Positions 34,223-43,309 are shown, counted from the first letter of the stretch. The stretch: 64,000 bases of DNA from Serratia marcescens (GCF_029846115.1 NZ_JARVZZ010000001.1:3410001-3474000); one strand, 5' to 3'. Numbers and translations are program-made. The notes: generated by a model not told the origin, from the letters alone.

Positions 34223-34600
34223 ATGTTTGACCATGTGAAATTTGGCGTCAGCGACTTTGCCCTTAGCAAAGCGTTTTTCCTCAATGCGCTGGCGCCGCTG
34301 GGCGTAAAGATCGTTGCCGAAGGCGAGCCCGGCTATGGCGTCGAGCTGTGTTCCGATCGGGGTAACGTGTCATTGTGCCTGTTTCAAACCGATGAAAAGC
34401 CGGCGCATCTGCACCTGGCATTTGCCGCAGGCAGCCGTGAACAGGTCGATGCGTTCTACCACGCCGCGCTAAATGCCGGGGGCAAAGACAATGGCGCACC
34501 TGGTTTACGGCCCAATTACCATGCCCACTACTATGCGGCATTTGTGATAGCCCCGGATGGTCACAATATCGAGGCGGTTTGTCATAACCCGATGAGCTAG
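34223..34600 (+). CDS. VOC (glyoxalase/bleomycin-resistance fold) protein
   Basis: The 125-residue VOC protein has MFDHVKFGVSDFALSKAFF at the start, HLHLAFAAGSREQVDAFY in the middle and AAFVIAPDGHNIEAVCH at the end. The conserved His/Glu positions fit a metal site. The ATG at 34223 has ctggag upstream; a reading from 34175 is unlikely. It is a single-gene unit between the GrpB pseudogene and the second dif-like site. The substrate is unknown. Confidence 0.85.
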   Translation: MFDHVKFGVSDFALSKAFFLNALAPLGVKIVAEGEPGYGVELCSDRGNVSLCLFQTDEKPAHLHLAFAAGSREQVDAFYHAALNAGGKDNGAPGLRPNYHAHYYAAFVIAPDGHNIEAVCHNPMS

Positions 34601-34648
34601 TGATTTTTCCTGTTAAAACAGCACATTAACCACGAGGTAACGCATTGT

Positions 34649-34676
34649 ATTTAACATAATACAATTGTGACATCGT
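34649..34676 (-). other. Degenerate dif-like site (XerD arm conserved)
   Basis: ATTTAACATAA at 34649-34659 is identical to the XerD arm of dif and continues identically for two more bases. The 11-bp XerC arm position is unrelated and overlaps a matS site. It has the same orientation as dif, 1.19 kb away. Such half-conserved copies mark the far end of elements that integrate through XerCD, but a chance or ancestral duplication is possible. Confidence 0.45.
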
Positions 34677-34679
34677 CAC
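34667..34679. other. matS site 2
   Basis: GTGACATCGTCAC fits GTGACRNYGTCAC exactly. It overlaps the degenerate dif-like site. Confidence 0.85.
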
Positions 34680-34685
34680 TTAACG

Positions 34686-35144
34686 TTACCCCGTCACGTC
34701 AATCCACTCTGCTCCGGTAATGCTGGCCAGGCGTTGTGGCGCAATTCTCACACCTGAGTTATCGCTGCCACCTGCCGGAAGCACTTCACCGTAGCTGCAC
34801 AGGCTGCGATCGCAGTAAATTCTCACCGCTGCCGGTGCGGCAAAGGGGCAAACGCCGCCGGGCGGATAGCCGGTCAGCGCCTCCACCTCCTCTGCCGGCA
34901 GCATGCGCGCCTTTACGCCGAAGAATTGTTTGTACTTCTTGTTATCGATTCTGGCGGTTCCCGCCATCACCAACAGCACCACGCCGTCGTTCACGCGAAA
35001 CGACAGCGTCTTGGCGATCTGCCCGCTCTCCACGCCAAAGGCTTCCGCCGCCAGCGCCACCGTGGCGGTATTCTTTGCCAGCACCGTCACCGCCGTTTCC
35101 GGTGCGTGCTCGGCCAGAAATCGCTGAACGCGCTCTATACTCAT
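34686..35144 (-). CDS. YbaK/EbsC-family aminoacyl-tRNA deacylase-like protein
   Basis: The 152-residue protein has the YbaK/ProX fold pattern: AAEAFGVESGQIAKTLSFRV, then DNKKYKQFFGVKARML with the conserved Lys, and TGYPPGGVCPFA, a hallmark of the family. Such enzymes hydrolyse mischarged aminoacyl-tRNAs, often of tRNA-Pro. It ends 7 bp from a matS site. The substrate tRNA is not predictable here. Confidence 0.88.
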   Translation of the reverse strand: MSIERVQRFLAEHAPETAVTVLAKNTATVALAAEAFGVESGQIAKTLSFRVNDGVVLLVMAGTARIDNKKYKQFFGVKARMLPAEEVEALTGYPPGGVCPFAAPAAVRIYCDRSLCSYGEVLPAGGSDNSGVRIAPQRLASITGAEWIDVTG

Positions 35145-35312
35145 GCCCTACCTCCCGATGTTGCTAAGCCATTGATAATGCCGCAGTGAGGGTTTCGGTT
35201 TTAACATCGCATGCTAAAAATGAGAATCAAAATTGTTCAAATCGGTGAATCTGAACAAAGCTTTAAGGGGCCTACGCCTTTTTTACCTATCATTTTTCAT
35301 GGAGATACCTGC

Positions 35313-35738
35313 ATGACCACGCAAACGACAGCAAGGCCCTCAACGGTCGCGGTGGCCGTCTATGAATGGCTCAACCCAATACCTTATGGGTTTTTCACCG
35401 CAGCGCTGATTTTCGACATCATCTATGCCTGCACGGCGAATATTCAGTGGGTCAATGGCGCCAGCTGGCTGATCGCCATCGGCCTGGTTTTTGCCATTAT
35501 TCCCCGGCTGATTAACCTGGTTCAGGTGTGGTTCGGCAGCGGCCGGCTGCAGGGTTCACCGGTCAAGCTCCATTTCTGGCTGAATCTGATCGCCATCGTT
35601 CTCGCCATCATCAACGCTTTCGTGCATAGCCGGGATGCGTATGCCGTGGTGCCGCAAGGTTTGGTGCTGTCTGCGATCGTAGTCGCGCTGCTGAGCCTCG
35701 CCAACATTCTGCTGGCCGTGGGCGCCCGCGCAAAATAA
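35313..35738 (+). CDS. DUF2231-like inner-membrane protein
   Basis: The 141-residue protein has four hydrophobic helices (for example FFTAALIFDIIYACTA and LVLSAIVVALLSLANILLAV). It resembles DUF2231 membrane proteins. It ends 10 bp before the PQQ-type sugar dehydrogenase with aaggagg between, so the two form an operon. A partner role for the dehydrogenase, for example in anchoring or electron transfer, is plausible. The ATG at 35313 follows gagatacctgc; the longer in-frame reading is unlikely. Confidence 0.75.
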   Translation: MTTQTTARPSTVAVAVYEWLNPIPYGFFTAALIFDIIYACTANIQWVNGASWLIAIGLVFAIIPRLINLVQVWFGSGRLQGSPVKLHFWLNLIAIVLAIINAFVHSRDAYAVVPQGLVLSAIVVALLSLANILLAVGARAK

Positions 35739-35748
35739 GGAGGTTTTC

Positions 35749-37050
35749 ATGAAGCTATCATCCACCGCGATTGCGCTTTCGGCCGTGCTGGCGCTGGCCG
35801 GCTGCGATAACAGCGCCGTCATTTCGCCGGAACAACAAATGGGGCCGGATCCTGCGTTGCCGGCGGCGCAAGACTTCCTGATGCCGCCGATGCAGGTGCC
35901 AAAGGGCGTCGGCTGGCAACAGACCCAGATGCCGAAAGTGGCCGAGGGTTTAAAAATCGACAAGGTGGCGGACGGTTTGCTGCATCCGCGCCAGCTGCTT
36001 ACCCTGCCCAACGGCGATGTCCTGGTGGTGGAAGCCAACGGGCCGGGCACGGAGGCGGTGAGCACGCCCAAGCAGCTGATCGCCGGGTTGGTGAAAGGCC
36101 AGTCCGGTAAAGGGGGCAAAGGCGGTAACCGCATCACCCTGCTGCGTCCAACCGCCGACGGCCGCTGGGAAAAGCATGTTTTCCTCGAGGGGCTCGATTC
36201 TCCATTCGGCGTCCAGCTGATTGGCAACACCCTGTACGTGGCCAACACCGGCAACATCATGCAGTACGCCTATCAGCCGGGCGAAACGCGCATCAGCGAT
36301 GCGGGTAAAGAGCTGGCCGATCTGCCGGACACCATCAACCATCATTGGACCAAGGCCCTGCTGGCCAGCCCGGACGGTAAAAAGCTGTATGTCGGCGTCG
36401 GTTCCAACAGCAACATCACCGAAAACGGCCTGGCCGTAGAGTACCGGCGCGCCGCCGTGCTGGAAGTGGACACCGCCTCTGGCGCCAGCCGCGTCTTCGC
36501 CAGCGGCCTGCGCAATCCGACCGGGCTGCAGTGGGAACCGCACAGCGGCAAGCTGTGGGCCATCGTCAACGAGCGTGACGAGATCGGCGCCGATCTGGTG
36601 CCGGACTACCTGACCTCTGTGCAGGACGGCGGCTTCTACGGCTGGCCTTACAGCTATTTCGGCCAGCACGTCGATCGGCGGGTGCAACCGGCGCGGCCGG
36701 ATCGGGTGGCGAAAGCCATCAAGCCGGACTACGCCCTCAGCTCGCACGTCGCGCCGCTGGGGCTGCTGTTCTATACCGCGAACGCTCTGCCGGCCGAGTA
36801 TCGCGGCGGCGCCTTTGTCAGCGAACACGGCAGCTGGGATCGCTCGCCGCTGAACGGCTACCGGGTCAGCTACGTGGCGTTTGAGCAAGGCAAACCGGTC
36901 GGCAAACTCAAAGCGGTGGTCACCGGCTTTGTCTCCGACGATGAGAAGGAACTCTATGGCGCACCGGTAGGATTAACGGTCGACAAGGCCGGCGCCCTGC
37001 TGATTGCGGATGACGTGGGCAACACCGTTTGGCGCGTCAGCGCTAAATAA
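35749..37050 (+). CDS. Glucose/sorbosone dehydrogenase-like lipoprotein (PQQ type)
   Basis: The 433-residue protein carries a lipoprotein signal (VLALAGCDNS, lipobox Cys20) and a six-bladed propeller of the GSDH family. Recognisable segments are ASGLRNPTGLQWEPHSGKLW and VQDGGFYGWPYSYFG. Family members oxidise aldoses or other sugars with PQQ at the periplasmic face. The DUF2231-like membrane protein is encoded 10 bp upstream. Confidence 0.87.
   Translation: MKLSSTAIALSAVLALAGCDNSAVISPEQQMGPDPALPAAQDFLMPPMQVPKGVGWQQTQMPKVAEGLKIDKVADGLLHPRQLLTLPNGDVLVVEANGPGTEAVSTPKQLIAGLVKGQSGKGGKGGNRITLLRPTADGRWEKHVFLEGLDSPFGVQLIGNTLYVANTGNIMQYAYQPGETRISDAGKELADLPDTINHHWTKALLASPDGKKLYVGVGSNSNITENGLAVEYRRAAVLEVDTASGASRVFASGLRNPTGLQWEPHSGKLWAIVNERDEIGADLVPDYLTSVQDGGFYGWPYSYFGQHVDRRVQPARPDRVAKAIKPDYALSSHVAPLGLLFYTANALPAEYRGGAFVSEHGSWDRSPLNGYRVSYVAFEQGKPVGKLKAVVTGFVSDDEKELYGAPVGLTVDKAGALLIADDVGNTVWRVSAK
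36002..36009 (-). other. KOPS (CCCTGCCC on +)
   Basis: GGGCAGGG on the - strand, right of dif, so it points toward dif. Confidence 0.4.
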
Positions 37051-37082
37051 CGTTGACGGGCAGGTTCTTGGGGGATCTGCCC

Positions 37083-37095
37083 GTGACATTGTCAC
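37083..37095. other. matS site 3
   Basis: GTGACATTGTCAC fits GTGACRNYGTCAC exactly. It overlaps the 3' end of the methyltransferase gene. Confidence 0.85.
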
Positions 37096-37700
37096 TCAGC
37101 ACCCTGCGCCAACCAGACCGTTCTTCCCCCGCAGGCGGGATCTTCCACCACATGGTCGATCACGCGGAAGCCGTTCTCCTGCAATAAACGTCTGTACTCC
37201 TCCGGCGCCAGGCTGGCGTGAAACAGCGGCTGGCCTTCGAAGCTGCCGATCGCCACGCCGTCGGCTGGGCCGCTAGTGAACATCAGTGCGGCGTGCGGCC
37301 CGGCATGTCGTCTGAACAGCGGAAACATCCGGCGCTGATCGTCGCGCGCCAGATGAAAGAAGCTGTCCCAGGCCAGCAGGCCGTCGAATTTCGCCGCCAA
37401 ATCCAGCTGGCGCATATCCATTTGTCGCCATTCCTGCTGCGGGAAACGCTGCCGGCAGCGCGCGATCATCGCCTGAGCACCGTCGACGCCGGTGACCCGA
37501 TACCCCTGTTCGATAAAATAGGCGGCGATCGGCGCGCCATTGCCGCAGCCGAGATCCAGCAGCCGCGCATTGGCCGGGGTGAGCTGCAAAAAGCGGTCGA
37601 GCCACGGCCGTTCAAACAGCGTGGTGGGTCTGAGGCGTTCCCAGGCGGCGGCATGTTCGTCATAAAGCGGAATAATGGTGCTCGCCAGTTTTTCCGTCAT
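37092..37700 (-). CDS. Class I SAM-dependent methyltransferase
   Basis: The 202-residue protein shows motif I (LLDLGCGNGAPIAAYF), motif II (VTGVDGAQAMI) and the motif IV-like FDGLLAWDSFFHL. This is a generic small-molecule methyltransferase layout. The ATG at 37700 has ggggac upstream; a GTG at 37718 is an alternative. The substrate is unknown and the neighbours give no hint. Confidence 0.85.
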   Translation of the reverse strand: MTEKLASTIIPLYDEHAAAWERLRPTTLFERPWLDRFLQLTPANARLLDLGCGNGAPIAAYFIEQGYRVTGVDGAQAMIARCRQRFPQQEWRQMDMRQLDLAAKFDGLLAWDSFFHLARDDQRRMFPLFRRHAGPHAALMFTSGPADGVAIGSFEGQPLFHASLAPEEYRRLLQENGFRVIDHVVEDPACGGRTVWLAQGAE

Positions 37701-37841
37701 TAATATTGTCCCCGTCACGTGATTGGCGCAAAAAAAATAGCCTTTGGTCAGAATTAAAGCGCTTATCCGATAATATATTCATCAACAGACCGTTGACCAG
37801 AAATAAAAGGTTTTAACATTTCGACATAAACCAGTACAATT

Positions 37842-37849
37842 CCCTACCC
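37842..37849 (-). other. KOPS (CCCTACCC on +)
   Basis: GGGTAGGG on the - strand, right of dif, so it points toward dif. Confidence 0.4.
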
Positions 37850-37875
37850 TGTGTTAACCCTTTTTTAGGTTGATT

Positions 37876-38331
37876 GTGTCGTTAATTCAGCGCTCTGCAT
37901 CGCGACATCGGGCCGCCGCCTGGTTAGGGATGTTTGCCATTCTGATGTTGTTCATTGCGCCGGTGGTCTCGCGATCCCTGGAGCATGTACGCGCCGGAAG
38001 TGCTGGAACGACCGTCATGGCGGATTGCGGCATGGAGATGCCGATGCATCACGGGATGCACTCGCCGCCGCCTGAGCCTGAAAAAACCGCGCAGCCGCTG
38101 ATGCAGCACGGCGGCGGCCATCACAACATGGCGATGATGATGGACGACAGCGCCTGCGGCTACTGCGTGCTGTTGCTGCACGCACCGCTGCTGGACGTGA
38201 GCCACGCCCCGCTGTTCTGGTCCCAGTCGCTGGCTTCGCACCCGCCGCCGATTCACTATCTCGTTCCTCTCTTTGCCCACGTCGTTCACACCGAATTACA
38301 GCCGCGCGCGCCCCCCGTCTCTTTCCTCTGA
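37876..38331 (+). CDS. DUF2946 copper-associated protein
   Basis: The protein of about 151 residues has one N-terminal membrane segment (WLGMFAILMLFIAPVVS) and a His/Met-rich region (DCGMEMPMHHGMHS, then MQHGGGHHNMAMMMDDS followed by CGYC). DUF2946 proteins commonly occur beside copper receptors, and one follows here 220 bp downstream. The start is probably GTG 37876 (aggtt upstream), with TTG 37870 as the alternative. It may bind or pass Cu ions at the periplasmic face. Confidence 0.75.
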   Translation: MSLIQRSASRHRAAAWLGMFAILMLFIAPVVSRSLEHVRAGSAGTTVMADCGMEMPMHHGMHSPPPEPEKTAQPLMQHGGGHHNMAMMMDDSACGYCVLLLHAPLLDVSHAPLFWSQSLASHPPPIHYLVPLFAHVVHTELQPRAPPVSFL

Positions 38332-38551
38332 TTTAACAATAAGCCCATTGCCGTTCTCTGTATTGCCGTTGTTCGCTTCAACCCGGCGGAATTAATTCGC
38401 CCAACGGTTAATCATCGAGACGTCATTATTAATCCGGTTATTCCACGTTGAGGGAATTAACCACGTATTTTCCGATGGTGATTTTCGCCAGGCCGCCCCA
38501 CGCCTGAATAATCCTTCGGTCAAGAACGGAAAAGAGTTAGCTTAAGGAAAG

Positions 38552-40612
38552 ATGATGTTTAAACCGACTTATAAAAAGAACGCCGTTACCCGCGCCATCA
38601 CCACCGCCATGCCGTTGTTCCTGCTGGCCGGCCACGCGGCGCAGGCGCATCAGCACCCTACCGACGCACAGGTTAGCGATGGCGACGTGATCACCGTCAC
38701 CGCGCCGCTCTACTCTCCGCTGACCATCGTCACCTCGCCGAAAACCCCGCGCCAGCCGGTACCGGCCAGCGACGGTTCGGACTACCTGAAAACCATCCCC
38801 GGCTTTTCGCAGATCCGCAACGGCGGTACCAACGGCGATCCAGTGTTCCGCGGCATGTTCGGTTCGCGGTTGAAGATCCTCACCGACGGTTCGGAAATGC
38901 TGGGCGCCTGCCCAGCGCGGATGGATGCGCCGACCTCTTACATCTCGCCGGAAAGCTTCGATCTGTTGACCATCACCAAGGGGCCGCAGACGGTACTGTG
39001 GGGGCCGGGATCGTCGGCGGGCACGGTGCGTTTCGAGCGAGAACGCCCGCGCTTCGACAAGCCGGGGATCAAGGGCAGCGCCAGCGTGCTGACCGGCTCC
39101 AATGGCCGCTGGGACGAGAATATCGACGCCAGCCTCGGCGCCGAACAAGGCTACCTGCGGGTGATGGCCAACAAATCCCGCTCCAACGACTATCAGGACG
39201 GAACGAATACGCGCGTGCCGTCACGCTGGGACAAGTGGAATGGCGACCTGGCGCTCGGCTGGACGCCGGACAACGACACGCTGCTGGAAGTGACCATGGG
39301 CCGCGGCAACGGCGAAGCGCGCTATGCCGGCCGCAGCATGGACGGTTCGCAGTTCAAGCGCGAAAGCCTGGGCATGCGGGTGGAAAAATCCAACATCGGC
39401 GAGGTGTTGGATAAGCTGGAAGCGCAGGTCTACTATAACTACGCCAACCACGTGATGGACAACGTCACCCTGCGCTCGCCGGGCAGCGGCGGCATGGGGG
39501 GCCATGGCGGTATGAGTATGGGCGGCCACGGCGGGCACATGATGTCCTCCGGCATGACGATGCAGCTCGATCGCCGCACCGTCGGTGGCCGCGTGATGGG
39601 CACCTGGCAGTGGCAGGACGTGAAGCTTGAAAGCGGCCTGGACACCCAAACCAACACCCACCGCAGCATGAGCCGCGGCAGCTGGGAAAAAGACGCCCAG
39701 TTCAACAGCTACGGCGCCTTCAGTGAACTGACCTGGTCCACCAGCGAACAGGATAAACTGATCGGCGGCGCGCGTCTTGACCGAACCCTGGTGGAGAATT
39801 TCCGCAGCGGCAGCGACGGGGAGCGTTCGGACACCCTGCCGAGCGGTTTTATGCGTCTTGAGCATACGTTGGCCGACCTGCCGCTGATGCTGTATGCCGG
39901 CGTCGGTTATACCGAGCGCTTCCCGGATTATTGGGAACTGTTCTCGCCGAAGCTCGGCCCGAACGGCAGCAAGGATCCGTTCTCCAGCGTCAAGAGCGAA
40001 AAAACCACGCAGCTCGACATCGGCGCGCAGTACAACGGCAAGCGTTTCAACGGCTGGGTCTCCGCTTACGTGGGCCGCGTCGATGATTTCATCCTGTTCA
40101 AATACGATCCGCACAACGCGCGTCTCAGCCAGGCCGATAACGTCAACGCCAACATCATGGGCGGTGAAATGGGCATGGGTTACCAGCTGAGCGAGCACTG
40201 GAAAACCGACGCCAGCCTGGCCTACTCCTGGGGCAAAAACACCCGCGACGGTCGGCCGCTGCCGCAGATCCCGCCGCTGGAGGCGCGTCTGGGGCTCACC
40301 TATGAGTACGGCGACTGGAGCGGCACCGGCCTGTGGCGTTTGGTCAGCAGCCAACACCGCGTGGCGATCAACGAAGGCAACGTGGTAGGCAAAGACTTTG
40401 CCGAAAGCGCCGGCTTCGGCGTGCTTTCCGCCAACGCCGCCTACAAGGTGAATAAAAACGTCAAGCTGAGCGCCGGTCTGGATAACATCCTGAACAAGAC
40501 CTACAGCGAACACCTTAACCTGGCGGGCAACAGCGCCTTCGGGTATTCGGCCAACAGCGCGGTGAATGAACCGGGCCGCACCCTGTGGGCCAAGGTTAAC
40601 GTCACTTTCTAA
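38552..40612 (+). CDS. TonB-dependent copper receptor (OprC/NosA type)
   Basis: The 686-residue receptor has a signal peptide ending near AGHAAQAHQH and a TonB box (DVITVTAPL). Its plug motif VLWGPGSSAGTVRFERERP is characteristic of OprC/NosA. A Gly/His/Met-rich loop (GGMGGHGGMSMGGHGGHMM) near residues 310-330 is a probable copper site, as is the MLGACPARMD segment in the plug. The barrel ends with KVNVTF. aaggaaag precedes the start. The upstream DUF2946 gene strengthens the copper assignment. Confidence 0.92.
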   Translation: MMFKPTYKKNAVTRAITTAMPLFLLAGHAAQAHQHPTDAQVSDGDVITVTAPLYSPLTIVTSPKTPRQPVPASDGSDYLKTIPGFSQIRNGGTNGDPVFRGMFGSRLKILTDGSEMLGACPARMDAPTSYISPESFDLLTITKGPQTVLWGPGSSAGTVRFERERPRFDKPGIKGSASVLTGSNGRWDENIDASLGAEQGYLRVMANKSRSNDYQDGTNTRVPSRWDKWNGDLALGWTPDNDTLLEVTMGRGNGEARYAGRSMDGSQFKRESLGMRVEKSNIGEVLDKLEAQVYYNYANHVMDNVTLRSPGSGGMGGHGGMSMGGHGGHMMSSGMTMQLDRRTVGGRVMGTWQWQDVKLESGLDTQTNTHRSMSRGSWEKDAQFNSYGAFSELTWSTSEQDKLIGGARLDRTLVENFRSGSDGERSDTLPSGFMRLEHTLADLPLMLYAGVGYTERFPDYWELFSPKLGPNGSKDPFSSVKSEKTTQLDIGAQYNGKRFNGWVSAYVGRVDDFILFKYDPHNARLSQADNVNANIMGGEMGMGYQLSEHWKTDASLAYSWGKNTRDGRPLPQIPPLEARLGLTYEYGDWSGTGLWRLVSSQHRVAINEGNVVGKDFAESAGFGVLSANAAYKVNKNVKLSAGLDNILNKTYSEHLNLAGNSAFGYSANSAVNEPGRTLWAKVNVTF

Positions 40613-40753
40613 ACCGTTCACCGGGCGATGGGCAACCGTCGCCCGATCAGGTGATATGCGATCCGGTTCTTAGGATATGAGTTTTAAGTTTTTCCCATTC
40701 GGTTGAGCGGCGATTACTATCACTCTCAACGTAATCACCGATCCGGAGGGAAT

Positions 40754-40915
40754 ATGCAAAAGCTCACTCGTTTTCTGGCCCTGCTCGGCGAGCTGATGAT
40801 TGAAAAAGCCGAAGACGCCGCGCCGCAGGCTGCTCAGCCTGACGATCGTGACGACGCGTTGCCGCCGCGCCTCGAACGTGGGGTTCCGCTGGCCGACCGC
40901 TTCCTGTTCATGTAA
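40754..40915 (+). CDS. Small 53-residue hypothetical protein
   Basis: A strong ribosome site (ggagggaat) precedes ATG 40754. The product is amphipathic at the N-terminus (MQKLTRFLALLGELMIEKAE), then acidic and charged (QPDDRDDALPPRLERG). No family is recognised. The coding look and ribosome site support a real gene. Confidence 0.6.
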   Translation: MQKLTRFLALLGELMIEKAEDAAPQAAQPDDRDDALPPRLERGVPLADRFLFM

Positions 40916-41024
40916 TTCCCTTCACGGTTTTTTGTCCGGCACGTTCCGGTATTTCATTATCGGACGTCTGCGTCTATCTTCTTTCGATGGTTCCAGCCGA
41001 TTCATCATAGGAGATAGCAACGCA

Positions 41025-41504
41025 ATGAAGATCAGAACGGTAACCCCGCAAGACGCTGAAGCCCTGACGCAGTTATTGAATGACGTGATCGACGCCGGCG
41101 GCACGACGGCGATAGAAACGCCCCTCACCCCCGCTGAATTCAGCGAATGGTTCATCAGCGGCAGCAATGCGCTGAGCTGTCAGGTCGCGGAGGTGGACGG
41201 GCTGTTAGTGGGCTTCCAGTCGCTGAGCGCTGATGATGCCCTGCCGCCCGATACCGCAGATATTGCCACCTTCTCCCGCCTGTCGCCGAAGGTGCCTGGC
41301 GTCGGCAGTGCGCTGTTCCCTGCCACATTAGCGGCGGCGAAGTCGCACGGTTTCAAGCACATCAACGCCACCATTCGGGCGGATAACGTCGGTGGCCTCG
41401 CCTACTATCACAAAATGGGCTTTCGCGATTACGATCGTTTGCCGCAGGTGCCGCTCAGCGATGGCACGCCGGTCGACAGAATCAAAAAACGCTTCTCCCT
41501 TTAA
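41025..41504 (+). CDS. GNAT-family N-acetyltransferase
   Basis: The 159-residue protein opens MKIRTVTPQDAEALTQLLND and ends with the typical NVGGLAYYHKMGF motif of GNAT enzymes. The acetyl-CoA loop (SPKVPGVGSALF) is a variant of RxxGxG. The ATG follows ggagatagcaacgca. Substrate unknown. Confidence 0.85.
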   Translation: MKIRTVTPQDAEALTQLLNDVIDAGGTTAIETPLTPAEFSEWFISGSNALSCQVAEVDGLLVGFQSLSADDALPPDTADIATFSRLSPKVPGVGSALFPATLAAAKSHGFKHINATIRADNVGGLAYYHKMGFRDYDRLPQVPLSDGTPVDRIKKRFSL

Positions 41505-41517
41505 CCCGCCAACCCGC

Positions 41518-42411
41518 TCACACTGAACGCACGATATGTTCGCGCAGCCACCGGTGAGCGGGATCCCGGTGCGATCGTTCGTGCCAGAGCATGGTCATTT
41601 CAAAGCCCGGCACCGCCAGCGGCGGCTCAAGCTGTTGCAATAAAGGCTGGTTGCGCACCAGCCGTTCCGGCAGCATCGCCACCAAATCGGACTGCGTCAG
41701 CACCGAGATAACGAACAGAAAATGCGGCACGGAAAGCACTACGCGCCGCGTCAGCCCCACGTCCGCCAACGCCCTGTCGGTCATGCCATAGAACCCGCCG
41801 CCGTCCGGCGAGACCATCACCTGCTCCAATTGGCAAAATTGTGCCGGCGTCAGCCTGGCATGCAGTTTGGGGTGGCCGATTCTGCCCACCAGCACATAGC
41901 GTTCGCTAAACAGCGTGCGCTGCCGCAGGCCGGATGGCGCCCCTTCGCGGGTATGAAACGCCAGGTCGATCTCTCCTTGCTCCGCCCGTTTGGCGAGGCG
42001 CGCCGGTGCGATCTCCAGCACCGCCAGCCGGGTGTCGGGCGCCGCCGTGCGCAACCCGTTCAGCGCCGGCAGCACGATGGTGGATTCGCCGTAGTCGAAG
42101 GCGGCTACGCGCCAGGTATCACTCGCCACGGCGGGATCGAACGGCGTCGCCGGCGTCACCGCCAACTCGAGCGCCGCCAATGCCTGGCGCAAAGGCTCCC
42201 GCAGCTGTTCCGCTCTGGCGGTCGGGCGCATGCCGCGCGGGCCGGGCAACAGCAGCGGATCGTCAAAGATCGCCCGCAGTTTGGCAAGATGCACGCTGAC
42301 CGCCGGCTGGGAGAAATTGAGCCGCTGCGCCGCGCGCGTGACGTTATGCTCCGCCAGCAGCGCGTCGAGCGTCACCAGCAGGTTGAGATCCAGCCGCCTT
42401 AAATTATTCAT
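41518..42411 (-). CDS. LysR-family regulator
   Basis: The 297-residue regulator has the LysR HTH (LDALLAEHNVTRAAQRLNFS, then SVHLAKLRAIF) of the NodD/SyrM-like subgroup. It is divergent from the quinone reductase at 42496 with an 84-bp intergenic space, so it probably controls that gene. The effector is unknown. Confidence 0.88.
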   Translation of the reverse strand: MNNLRRLDLNLLVTLDALLAEHNVTRAAQRLNFSQPAVSVHLAKLRAIFDDPLLLPGPRGMRPTARAEQLREPLRQALAALELAVTPATPFDPAVASDTWRVAAFDYGESTIVLPALNGLRTAAPDTRLAVLEIAPARLAKRAEQGEIDLAFHTREGAPSGLRQRTLFSERYVLVGRIGHPKLHARLTPAQFCQLEQVMVSPDGGGFYGMTDRALADVGLTRRVVLSVPHFLFVISVLTQSDLVAMLPERLVRNQPLLQQLEPPLAVPGFEMTMLWHERSHRDPAHRWLREHIVRSV

Positions 42412-42495
42412 AGTTATACCTGGGATAACGGTAATTCATTTCTAATATACCGACTAACGCCCTACTCTGCAGCTCTCACACCAAGGAGAGCTGTT

Positions 42496-43272
42496 ATGAA
42501 TGTGCTGATTGTTTACGCCCACCCGGAGCCGCTGTCGCTGACCGGCTCACTGAAAAATTTCGCCGTTGAACGCCTGATGCAGGCCGGCCATCAGGTACAG
42601 GTGTCCGACCTGTACGCCATGAAGTGGAAAGCGGTGCTCGATGCCAGCGACAGCCTGGAAGACCCGGCAACGGCTCGTTTCGATCCTTCGCTGGATTCGA
42701 AGCGTGCGTTCGCCAACGGCATGCAGAGCGCCGATATCGAACGGGAGCAGCAAAAATTGCGCTGGGCGGATGCGGTGCTGCTGCAGTTTCCGCTGTGGTG
42801 GTTCTCGATGCCGGCGATCCTCAAAGGCTGGGTGGAGCGTGTGTATGCCTATGGTTTTGCCTACGGCGTGGGTGAGCATTCCGACACCCATTGGGGCGAC
42901 CGTTACGGCGAGGGGACGCTGGCGGGCAAACGGGCGATGCTGATCGTCACCGCCGGCGGCTGGGAGTCCCATTACGCCCCGCGTGGCATCAACGGGCCGA
43001 TCGACGATATCCTGTTCCCGATCCAGCACGGCATGCTGCACTACCCGGGCTTCGAGGTGCTGCCGCCGTTCGTCACCTACCGCGCCGGCAAAACCGATGA
43101 GGCACGCTTTGCCGCCCTGCGCGAGCAGCTCGGGCAGCGGCTGGATAATCTGTGGAACGCCGAGCCAATCCGCTTCAGGCGGCAAAACGCCGGTGACTAT
43201 CTGATCCCGCAGCTGACGCTGAAAGCGCATCTCGCGCCGGGGCAAAACGGTTTCGGCGTTCATATCGAGTAG
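42496..43272 (+). CDS. NAD(P)H dehydrogenase (quinone), NQO1-like flavodoxin fold
   Basis: The 258-residue protein begins MNVLIVYAHPEPLSLTGSLK and has LLQFPLWWFSMPAILKGWVE, the standard pattern of NQO1-type FMN/FAD quinone reductases. ggagagctgtt precedes the ATG. It reduces quinones or other electrophiles with NAD(P)H in the cytosol. The divergent LysR gene is its probable regulator. Confidence 0.88.
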   Translation: MNVLIVYAHPEPLSLTGSLKNFAVERLMQAGHQVQVSDLYAMKWKAVLDASDSLEDPATARFDPSLDSKRAFANGMQSADIEREQQKLRWADAVLLQFPLWWFSMPAILKGWVERVYAYGFAYGVGEHSDTHWGDRYGEGTLAGKRAMLIVTAGGWESHYAPRGINGPIDDILFPIQHGMLHYPGFEVLPPFVTYRAGKTDEARFAALREQLGQRLDNLWNAEPIRFRRQNAGDYLIPQLTLKAHLAPGQNGFGVHIE

Positions 43273-43309
43273 CCGGACGCGCACGCCCTGGCGCATCCGG
43301 GGCGTGCCG

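Noticed and set aside
33892..34284. A 130-residue open frame on the minus strand containing QISRSAIKK
   Set aside because: It spans the inverted repeat and the GrpB pseudogene start in another frame and has no domain; similarity to the segment at 32.56 kb is explained by the repeat.
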